Positions 35,193-41,982 of a DNA stretch of 64,000 bases are shown here, piece after piece. The position numbers and the translations under genes are program-made. The first letter of the stretch is position 1. Every line of letters starts with the position of its first letter. Under the pieces are notes generated by a model that saw only the letters and a program-made list of their open reading frames with translations, had not been told where the DNA came from and did no database searches. The stretch is from Chryseobacterium taklimakanense (GTDB lineage: Bacteria > Bacteroidota > Bacteroidia > Flavobacteriales > Weeksellaceae), in NCBI RefSeq assembly GCF_900187185.1, contig NZ_LT906465.1:310001-374000 (forward strand), given 5' to 3'.

Positions 35193-35276
35193 ATGTTCAA
35201 AATATGTACACTCCGATGAACAGGCGTCTTTTGAACATTTTGGTGAGTCGTAAAAATTCAGATTCACGACTCACCA
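35193..35276. other. Two adjacent perfect stem-loops in non-coding DNA
   Basis: ATGTTCAAAA (35193-35202) pairs with TTTTGAACAT (35229-35238). Directly after it TGGTGAGTCGT (35241-35251) pairs with ACGACTCACCA (35266-35276). Both are perfect, 10 and 11 bases, and neither is followed by a T run. They lie at the boundary of an IS relic. The rest of 34870-35192 holds the short relic above and a palindrome ACATCTTAAGATGT but no intact gene. Confidence 0.6.
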
Positions 35277-35640
35277 TGTAGACTCCCCATTTTCAGTACT
35301 CTTCAAAAGTAGAATTTTTTCTTGATATTTTACAGCTGTTGCTGTCGGATGTGGAAAAGCGGGCAGGAAAAGTGCTGGCATTAGCCTGTGCTTGCTGTCC
35401 ATTTTTCCGCATCACAGGTGAGAGGCCACCCAACGAATCATGGGGTCTTTCATAGTTGTGAACCCTTACAAATTCCGCTGTCACGCTCCTTACTTCATCC
35501 AAACTTTCAAATGTATATGCATCCAGGATCTGATTTCTGTAGGTTTGGTTGAAGCGTTCGATATAGGCATTCTGTGTAGGTTTCCCCGGCTGGATATAAG
35601 CAAAGTTGATCTCGTTTACCCTGCTCCAGACTTCAGCGAT
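35277..35640 (-). mobile_element. Relic of an IS3-family element, cut by IS copy 1
   Basis: The left border near TGTAGACTCCCC looks like an insertion-sequence end. The remainder is the 3' third of an IS3-type transposase gene. The element is truncated at 35640 by the TATAGTTCC end of the complete IS. Confidence 0.7.
35293..35640 (-). pseudogene. C-terminal fragment of an IS3-family OrfB transposase
   Basis: About 115 residues: the end of an integrase core with IQPGKPTQNAYIERFNQTYRNQILDAY (holding the last Glu of the DDE triad) and YERPHDSLGGLSPVM. The two catalytic Asp residues are lost. The open frame runs further to 35709, but those first 23 residues come from the end of the inserted IS and are not part of the gene. 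It is a different IS from the complete copies in this window. Confidence 0.85.
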
Positions 35641-35702
35641 TATAGTTCCCCCCGAAAATGGGACAGTAAGTTTAGTTGGAAAAAACCTATTAAATTTACA
35701 AT

Positions 35703-35975
35703 ATGTCACAGAGAAGAAAATTCAATTCGCAGTTTAAGTTCAAGGTTGTCGTAGAAGCCTTGTCGGAGCGTCTTCCACTGCACGAACTTGCCAAAAAGCA
35801 CGATTTGCATCCCAATCAGATTACAACCTGGAAAAAGGAGTTCCTCAAGAACGGAGCGGAGATTTTCGGTAAGGAGAAGGCTTCAGAAGAGAAAAAAGAA
35901 GATGTAGAATCGCTTTACAAAGTGATCGGCCAGCAGAAAATGGAGATTGATTTTTTAAAAAAAGCCTTGTCATGA
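35703..35975 (+). CDS. IS3-family transposase OrfA, copy 1
   Basis: 90 residues with an N-terminal helix-turn-helix (FKVVVEALSERLPLHELAKKHDLHPNQITTWKKEF) and a C-terminal leucine-zipper-like helix (VESLYKVIGQQKMEIDFLKKAL). Its end holds the run T6-A7-G in the frame A AAA AAA, a typical -1 slippage heptamer. A slip there would join it to OrfB in frame as OrfAB. It also ends in ATGA, shared with the OrfB start. Confidence 0.92.
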   Translation: MSQRRKFNSQFKFKVVVEALSERLPLHELAKKHDLHPNQITTWKKEFLKNGAEIFGKEKASEEKKEDVESLYKVIGQQKMEIDFLKKALS

Positions 35976-36835
35976 AGCAGAGTGTCTCGGAAAGAAAAAC
36001 ACACATCGGCAAGGGGGAAAAAATCAGCGTAAAGAAGCAGTGCGAACTTTTACAGATCTCTCGCAGCAGCCATTATTACAAAAAAGTTCCGGAGAGCGAT
36101 TTGAACCTGAAGCTGATGGAGATGATAGACAGGGAGTTTATGGAACATCCCTGGAAGGGCGTTCCCAGAATGGTGCAGTGGCTCAATAAAGATTGTGGGC
36201 TTTTAGTCAATAAAAAGCGTGTGGAGCGGCTTTACCGACTGATGGGCATCAGCGCTTCTGCTCCCGGACCCAGCACCAGCAAAAAAGGGAAGGGAAAAAA
36301 GCATAAAATTTTTCCGTATTTGCTGAAGAACCTGCCCATAACCCATCCCAACCAGGTTTGGGCGATGGACATCACCTATATCCCGGTAAGGGGCGGATAC
36401 CTGTATCTTGTTGCCATCATCGATCTCTACAGCCGCTATGTGGTGGGCTGGAGCCTGAGCAACACGATGACCGCGGAGTGGTGCCGCGATGTTCTGGATG
36501 AAGCCATCGAAACCTACGGAAAGCCTGAAATCATTAATACCGATCAGGGAAGCCAGTTCACTTCAGACTTGTTTACCGAATATGTGAAATCCCACAAAAC
36601 CATCCGCCAGAGTATGGATGGCAAAGGCCGGGCACTGGACAATATCTTTGTCGAGAGGCTCTGGCGAAGCGTAAAATATGAAAATGTTTATCTTTATGCC
36701 TATCAAGACGGAAAAGAGTGCTATATTGGTTTGAACAAGTATTTTGCCTACTACAACCACAGCAGGAGACACCAAAGCTTAGGTTACGAAGTTCCTGCAC
36801 AAATGTTTAACCAAAAGGAGAAAAAAGCAGCATAA
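35972..36835 (+). CDS. IS3-family transposase OrfB, copy 1
   Basis: 287 residues. An HTH_21-like domain (residues about 45-100, MEMIDREFMEHPWKGVPRM) is followed by an rve integrase core with the DDE triad: VWAMDITYI, IINTDQGSQFTS and DNIFVERLWRSVKYE. The C-terminal YYNHSRRHQSLGYEVPAQMF is typical. Intact, so the element is probably still active. Confidence 0.93.
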   Translation: MKQSVSERKTHIGKGEKISVKKQCELLQISRSSHYYKKVPESDLNLKLMEMIDREFMEHPWKGVPRMVQWLNKDCGLLVNKKRVERLYRLMGISASAPGPSTSKKGKGKKHKIFPYLLKNLPITHPNQVWAMDITYIPVRGGYLYLVAIIDLYSRYVVGWSLSNTMTAEWCRDVLDEAIETYGKPEIINTDQGSQFTSDLFTEYVKSHKTIRQSMDGKGRALDNIFVERLWRSVKYENVYLYAYQDGKECYIGLNKYFAYYNHSRRHQSLGYEVPAQMFNQKEKKAA

Positions 36836-37051
36836 TGAAAGTTCACGCAGTTTTACACATTCCCACACTACACGGAAAAATCTTTGAAAGGATTTTTCCT
36901 ATGTGGAAATATGCAAAACTGCTACCTTCAAAAACACACAAAATCAAACTTAACTTTTAAGATTTGCTGTCCAAACTTTGGGGGGAACTATACATAGCCT
37001 TGTTTTCAACTCTTATATGTTACATTAAATTTCCAAAATAATGAAACACCT

Positions 37052-37942
37052 TTACAATTTTACAATATTACCATCATTTTGGATTTGGTATTTTTTTTCA
37101 TCATTTACTCCGATTTCAAAATTTTTATTTATTGTGTTTACAATTAATATAGAATTTTCATCTATTGTAAAATTTGTTTTTTCAGCAGGTCCATCACTTT
37201 CAGGTTCATGAGATTCACCTTCAACATATAAATTTGAAACAACAGAATTGTTATAAATACAAACTAAATAAAATCGATATGGCATATCACCACAATCTTG
37301 GGGAACTAGTATAATATTTACTTTTTCTCTTTTATCTAATGGAATATATCTTACTTCTTTTTCACCACAAGCAAATTTAGATAAACCATTTACATTGCTT
37401 ACTAACATTGAATTATAATTAATTTTATTTATGTCAATTTTCTTTTTATAAGGCAAAATTGAACTTGAAAATTTAAAATAATTACCAGTATTTGTTGTAG
37501 GTTTTAATAACTGTTTACTAAATTCTATAAAAGATTCTTTTGCTCCATATGGAAGTGTCTCTAATGCATTTTGATTTGTTCCTTCAAGAAGGATTTTATC
37601 AATATTATTAGATTTATCATATATAAATGAGTATGTTTCCTTGTATGTATCTGCTAGCTCTTCATTAATATAGTTGTCTACATTAAATTTGACTTTAAAA
37701 ATAGAGTTGTTCTTTATAATTTGCTCTGCACTGTAGGTCATTGCACAACTTGTTCCGCAGCTAATAACAAATGATTTATCCCTTATTTTCTCTACGGCAT
37801 TAATTTTATTATTTAAAGCATCAGTTTTTCTTACTTTCTTTGTATCCAAAACACTTGTTGTATTTTGGTTTTTTTCATTTTTTTTACATCCTATAAATAG
37901 GGAGAATAAAATGTATAGAATTAAAATATTATTTGTTTTCAT
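37052..37942 (-). CDS. Lipoprotein, likely immunity protein for the adjacent peptidoglycan-hydrolase effector
   Basis: 296 residues with lipobox LFIGC (ILYILFSLFIGCKKNEKNQ; Cys at residue 19). The mature part is rich in Asn, Lys and Ile with no family I recognise. The gene overlaps the 3' end of the effector gene by 14 bases and is its immediate downstream neighbour, the usual place of an immunity gene. A periplasm-facing lipoprotein is the right place to block a cell-wall hydrolase. The region is very AT-rich (well below the tss genes), a sign of transfer. Immunity is inferred from position only. Confidence 0.6.
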   Translation of the reverse strand: MKTNNILILYILFSLFIGCKKNEKNQNTTSVLDTKKVRKTDALNNKINAVEKIRDKSFVISCGTSCAMTYSAEQIIKNNSIFKVKFNVDNYINEELADTYKETYSFIYDKSNNIDKILLEGTNQNALETLPYGAKESFIEFSKQLLKPTTNTGNYFKFSSSILPYKKKIDINKINYNSMLVSNVNGLSKFACGEKEVRYIPLDKREKVNIILVPQDCGDMPYRFYLVCIYNNSVVSNLYVEGESHEPESDGPAEKTNFTIDENSILIVNTINKNFEIGVNDEKKYQIQNDGNIVKL

Positions 37943-40289
37943 TTTTAGAATTAATTAGTGCGTTTTTCATTTGTTCAGGTGTGATATGTGATTTGTTAAG
38001 TCCATCTCCCGCATAATAAGATTCGCCTCCTTCTGCATGTCTTACAATTCTTTTTACCACTTTTTTATCTTTCTTAATAATTTTATCACTTATGCGTTTA
38101 CCTTTTTCAACACCGATACTAGCCCATTCTTGTGCCAATGAATACATTGCATCTTCAACATTTCCATTTCCTTCAAGGAAATCTATAACTTTAGATCTCT
38201 TTACTTTAATTAGATATTCATCGAAAATTTTATCTTGGATTTCTTCATTAAGTTTTTCATTAGTATCAAGTCCTAAATTCCTAATTGCACTATTCAATGT
38301 ATCGGGAATTAATTGATATCTACCAACTGCAAAAACATCTCTATTTTTCTGTTTTTCTTGTACTTCTTTTATTGTTAGCTCAACAATTTTTAAATTATTT
38401 ATTATTTTCAAACCTCCCTTTGTTTGATTGCAAATATTATAATTATCTCTTGATTCTTCTTTAGCAATTAAATTTGCAAATTCTGTGTGTGACCACTTAG
38501 ATTTCTCATTTTTTGTTGGTTTTTGTTGTTGTGTAGATTTAAAATTACCACCACATAAACACATATTCCCATACCCAAGCTCATTTGCTAATGTTATGAT
38601 ATTTTTGCCATTTAAATCTGAAGTATTTTTCACAAAATACTTCTTAACCAAATATTCTTGAGAAAATTCCCTAACATCAACATGAATCCATGTTGTTGCA
38701 AATGATTCTAAATAAAAGATATCTTTACCTGAATTCCAATCTTCTTTCGCTCCAGTATATTTTTTAAAGATTTCTTTTCTTATTTTATTCATGTCACTAT
38801 TACTCTTAGTCCTTTTTCCAGTACTGAGAATATTATAATGAATATCTAATGCTTTACCACAATGGTTGGTGGTTTTATCTCTAATATAAATATAGTGATT
38901 ATGACATCTATAACCAGACTCAACCCATTTTGTTTTAAAATTTAAATGAGCATCTCTATTTACGTAAAATAATGTTGCTCGATAACACCAAAGTAAACTT
39001 CTATGAACACCTGGATATTCAAATTTCCTATGTTTTTCTAATATTTTAGCATTTTGATATTCTTCACTATTTCTTTCTTTTCCAAATCCATTACATGAAC
39101 CACATTTACATCTTATTTCATCGAAATTTAATGGATACTTGCTTTGAAACTCATCAATAGCTCTTAAAACATTTCCACAGATTTTCCCTGTCTCGGGGAC
39201 TTTCATATAATCTTTTTGGAACTGTTTAATCATTTTTTCAGTCCTATCCGTAAATTCATCCGTTGGAACGTTTCCACCAAAACCAGCAAGCCGTATATTG
39301 ATTTCTCTGATGAGTTCGCTTTTATCTCCTTTTTTGATGCAGTATTTACCTCCGCAGGTTTGCGACGTTGCTTTACTATTTTCAACCTTCGCCGCCGACT
39401 TCGTACTTTTAGGCTTTTGCACTGTTGGTTGTTGGTCTTTTTTTGCGGTCCCCTTTGTTTCCCACCAATCCCAAAGCTCATCCCATGTCTCTCCTATCTT
39501 GTCTAAAATCCCTTTTTCTACTTTTTGGCTCTTGCCCTTCTGCTCTGCTGGTGAACCTGGAGCAGCGGGTGGTGTCGCAGGTTTCTTCTGGCTCTTCTTC
39601 TCGGGATAAATTTTTGCTTCAGGATTATTTACGTACACATTTCCTGTTGGATGTTTTTTGTGTTTGAAATATTCTACAGTTACGTAAAACTCCAGTTGTT
39701 TTACATCAACTTCACCCTCCATCGCCTTTTTCATTAATGCCTCCGTGAGCGTGAATTCGGCTGTAGCAATACCGTCGGTTTTCACATTTGCTTTTTTGCT
39801 GGCAATAGCTTTATTGCTTGGATCGTGTCCTTTATCCTTCGCATCGTCTTCCCATAGTGTGAAGACCAGCTCCTTATTCAGCATATTAGTACAGAATGCC
39901 TTGCAGCGCAGTTTCTCCTTGAAACTGAATTTTTCTCCAGGAGTATCGTCAATATATTGCAAAACTACTTTTTCGATCTTGGGAATCACAGCAGGTTGTG
40001 GGGTAATGATGAGCCCATCCCCTTCAGGATGATACAGATATCCATGTAAAAGATAGGTACTGCCCACAGCTCCTTCACCAAAAGTAAAAGTGTTTACACC
40101 TTTCTTCTTGATTGTTGTCGTGGTAAATTTACCACTCTTACGCTTCTTGAAAAGCTCCCAGGTCACATTTTGTGGCCTTCTTTCCGATGCAGGTGTATCC
40201 GGATACCAGTCTGCAATATTGTAGGTGATAAGTTTCCCCACCGTGGGTCTGGTAGCACCCTTGATTAATGAAACGCCTTTCTTTCCCAT
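37929..40289 (-). CDS. T6SS effector with two cell-wall hydrolase domains (M15-like peptidase and lysozyme-like)
   Basis: 786 residues. Residues 1-220 form beta-rich Ig-like domains (GKKGVSLIKGATRPTVGK onward) of the type that leads large Bacteroidota T6SS effectors. About 220-310 is a Pro/Lys linker. About 310-370 is a peptidoglycan-binding-like domain (DKSELIREINIRLAGFG, MIKQFQKDYMKVPETG). About 385-550 is an M15-like peptidase: WVESGYRCHNHY, HCGKALDIHYN, and TWIHVDVREF, which give the His, Asp and His of the zinc site. About 595-760 is lysozyme-like: FANLIAKEESRDNYN with a candidate Glu, and VGRYQLIPDTLN. It follows the PAAR-like gene by 16 bases. GC drops sharply past the linker (near 39250), as in toxins with exchanged C-termini. 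Confidence 0.72.
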   Translation of the reverse strand: MGKKGVSLIKGATRPTVGKLITYNIADWYPDTPASERRPQNVTWELFKKRKSGKFTTTTIKKKGVNTFTFGEGAVGSTYLLHGYLYHPEGDGLIITPQPAVIPKIEKVVLQYIDDTPGEKFSFKEKLRCKAFCTNMLNKELVFTLWEDDAKDKGHDPSNKAIASKKANVKTDGIATAEFTLTEALMKKAMEGEVDVKQLEFYVTVEYFKHKKHPTGNVYVNNPEAKIYPEKKSQKKPATPPAAPGSPAEQKGKSQKVEKGILDKIGETWDELWDWWETKGTAKKDQQPTVQKPKSTKSAAKVENSKATSQTCGGKYCIKKGDKSELIREINIRLAGFGGNVPTDEFTDRTEKMIKQFQKDYMKVPETGKICGNVLRAIDEFQSKYPLNFDEIRCKCGSCNGFGKERNSEEYQNAKILEKHRKFEYPGVHRSLLWCYRATLFYVNRDAHLNFKTKWVESGYRCHNHYIYIRDKTTNHCGKALDIHYNILSTGKRTKSNSDMNKIRKEIFKKYTGAKEDWNSGKDIFYLESFATTWIHVDVREFSQEYLVKKYFVKNTSDLNGKNIITLANELGYGNMCLCGGNFKSTQQQKPTKNEKSKWSHTEFANLIAKEESRDNYNICNQTKGGLKIINNLKIVELTIKEVQEKQKNRDVFAVGRYQLIPDTLNSAIRNLGLDTNEKLNEEIQDKIFDEYLIKVKRSKVIDFLEGNGNVEDAMYSLAQEWASIGVEKGKRISDKIIKKDKKVVKRIVRHAEGGESYYAGDGLNKSHITPEQMKNALINSKNENK

Positions 40290-40305
40290 AATTTTAAGGT
40301 TTTTT

Positions 40306-40806
40306 TTACCAAGCTTCGCCCTCTTTTCCTAATACCTCCTCCCGGAACTCTTCGAAATCCACAAAAGGATTATACACATGCTGTTCCCTTGGATCGGCAT
40401 TTTTTACATTTCCCTTCCCTGTCTCGCTTTGCTGACCGTGTTTCATCACAGTAATTTTTCCGCCGATGACGCATTGTAGTTCCGAAATTTCGGTAACGCA
40501 GCTTTTGCCCATTACCTTCACCTTATCATAGCATTTCTGCCACTTTCCAGCCGGAGCGTAGCTGCAGGGTTTGTAGCCGCTGGATGTTGGCTGCAATTTG
40601 CACTGTGTTCCAAAAGGTTGTGCTGAAGGATTAAACGTGGTGTCGTCTTCAGTAACTGCGAGATAATCAGCATTTCCGTCCGCATCGTTCCAGTAGTGCT
40701 TCTGGTGGCTCGTTACTTTGAAGTTTGGGAAGGTAACGCCCTGATTGCATTTCGCCTTTCCTCGTGGAATTACGAAATATTTTCCGTCGTGCTCATTATC
40801 GGCCAT
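40306..40806 (-). CDS. PAAR-like (DUF4280-type) spike-tip protein
   Basis: 166 residues from ATG at 40806 (MADNEHDGKYFVIPRGKAKCNQG); the longer frame to 40884 adds an unlikely AT-rich extension. DUF4280 features: paired cysteines, FNPSAQPFGTQCKLQPTSSGYKPCSYAPAGKWQKCYDKVKVMGKSCVTEISELQCVIGGKITVMKHGQ. The family is PAAR-like and caps VgrG, carrying an effector. It sits between a LysM protein and the effector gene, in the order adaptor, tip, toxin, immunity. Confidence 0.8.
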   Translation of the reverse strand: MADNEHDGKYFVIPRGKAKCNQGVTFPNFKVTSHQKHYWNDADGNADYLAVTEDDTTFNPSAQPFGTQCKLQPTSSGYKPCSYAPAGKWQKCYDKVKVMGKSCVTEISELQCVIGGKITVMKHGQQSETGKGNVKNADPREQHVYNPFVDFEEFREEVLGKEGEAW

Positions 40807-40905
40807 TTTTATATTATTTAGGATTTGGTACTTTAAAATTAGAAAAATTTTAAATGAGACACTCGGATTTTCAAACGATTTCACGAATTGTAGTAAAACT
40901 ACGAT

Positions 40906-41931
40906 TCAGTTAATCTCAGATGAAATATGAAGTGTGTGAGAAGAATACTGACGGTCATCCACGAAAAAGGTAATGTTTGCTTCAACTGAATTCAGTGTTT
41001 TCTGCAGTTTATCTGTCAAATAAGTGACATTATAATTAGCTTTAACAGGATTTTGTATTTCTTCACTCCTTCTTTTTCCAACCAAAAAATACAACATATC
41101 AAGCTGTTCGGCCACTGTTCCACTAATTTTTGTTTTGGCAAATTCGGATTCTTCATGTTCATAAACGGCTTGAAATTTTATCTCTACTGGAAATGAATTG
41201 ATGTTCAGAATCTTTTTTTCTAGCCACGTATTATTTTTATGAAACCAGTTCATTCCGAAAAAGAGAGATTGAAATAATAGTGTAGAACTGAACTTTTCAA
41301 AAATATAATGCTCATCTTTAAGATTTTCCTGAAATTTATCAAAAAGCAGAACTGCGATTTCTCCAGTATGAAAGTCTTCAATATCTTTTCGTTTTTCCGA
41401 AAACCTTTTAAAATAGAGATCAGGATGAGCAAGCTGTTTCAGTTTCCCTTCTTTATCCAATAAAAAACCTACAGGATTTATGGCCTCCATACAAGCAATG
41501 GAAATCGAACTTATTTTATCGTCAGCGGGCTGCAAGTTTTTTCTATGATTTTCAGTATGAACATATACAACTCGGTCCTCTTCTTCTTTTTGTATCTTAA
41601 GTTCAAGCTGGTATTCTATTTCAAGTCTTTTATTACCATAATCCTCAAAAACCTCCCTTACCTGATAAGTTTCATGATAAAATCCGTCGAAAAGGAGATT
41701 GCGCGGGAAATATTTTTCGTGCTCTTTTTTTCTTTCTGCAGCCGATTTAAAGTTTTTAGGCACCAATATTTTTTCAATTCCTACGAAACTGTTAAACCAC
41801 AATAAACCCGCCTCATTGCAATACAGGTTATGAAAACTGCGCAATTGATCAGCGTTCATGTCGAACTTGTCAGCTATCTTCTCTAACGTTTCATTTGGAG
41901 AAACCTTATATATTTCAAATCCTTGTTTCAT
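40906..41931 (-). CDS. LysM-domain protein of the T6SS effector unit
   Basis: 341 residues. The N-terminal LysM-like repeat (YKVSPNETLEKIADKFDMNADQLRSFHNL, residues 7-36) is followed by a region I do not recognise, with LEIEYQLELKIQKEEEDRVVYVHTENHR near 115 and a C-terminal beta-rich stretch. It has no signal peptide. LysM-bearing proteins of this size often precede the PAAR-like gene in Bacteroidota T6SS effector units, so it may help load or adapt the effector onto the spike. It starts after the terminator that closes the structural operon. Confidence 0.6.
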   Translation of the reverse strand: MKQGFEIYKVSPNETLEKIADKFDMNADQLRSFHNLYCNEAGLLWFNSFVGIEKILVPKNFKSAAERKKEHEKYFPRNLLFDGFYHETYQVREVFEDYGNKRLEIEYQLELKIQKEEEDRVVYVHTENHRKNLQPADDKISSISIACMEAINPVGFLLDKEGKLKQLAHPDLYFKRFSEKRKDIEDFHTGEIAVLLFDKFQENLKDEHYIFEKFSSTLLFQSLFFGMNWFHKNNTWLEKKILNINSFPVEIKFQAVYEHEESEFAKTKISGTVAEQLDMLYFLVGKRRSEEIQNPVKANYNVTYLTDKLQKTLNSVEANITFFVDDRQYSSHTLHISSEIN

Positions 41932-41950
41932 AGCAAAAAAAGGTCTAAAA

Positions 41951-41975
41951 AAGCCGAAACTTCTTAGTTTCGGCC
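41951..41975 (-). terminator. Terminator between tssR and the effector unit
   Basis: GGCCGAAAC / GTTTCGGC with a 6-base loop, followed on the minus strand by TTTTTTAG. It lies 8 bases after the tssR stop and would reduce read-through into the effector genes. Confidence 0.8.
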
Positions 41976-41982
41976 GATTGTT

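Larger units (their letters stand above)
35641..36992 (+). mobile_element. Complete IS3-family insertion sequence, copy 1 (1352 bp)
   Basis: Bounded by inverted ends TATAGTTCCCCCCGAAAATG and, reversed on the right, TATAGTTCCCCCCAAAGTTT; the rest of the terminal repeats (GGGACAG / TGGACAG) also matches. It carries orfA and orfB and a 150-base 3' tail with a hairpin (GGAAAAATC / GGATTTTTCC). Copy 3 has the same length and only a few base differences (for example at 36068 and 36869). No obvious target duplication flanks copy 1 (left gcgat, right catag). Confidence 0.9.

Noticed and set aside
35641-35709. N-terminal extension of the minus-strand transposase fragment into the IS (starting MTYCKFNRFF)
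   Set aside because: Those codons are the reversed left end of IS copy 1; the same extension appears at IS copy 2 (58739), so it is an artefact of the insertion.
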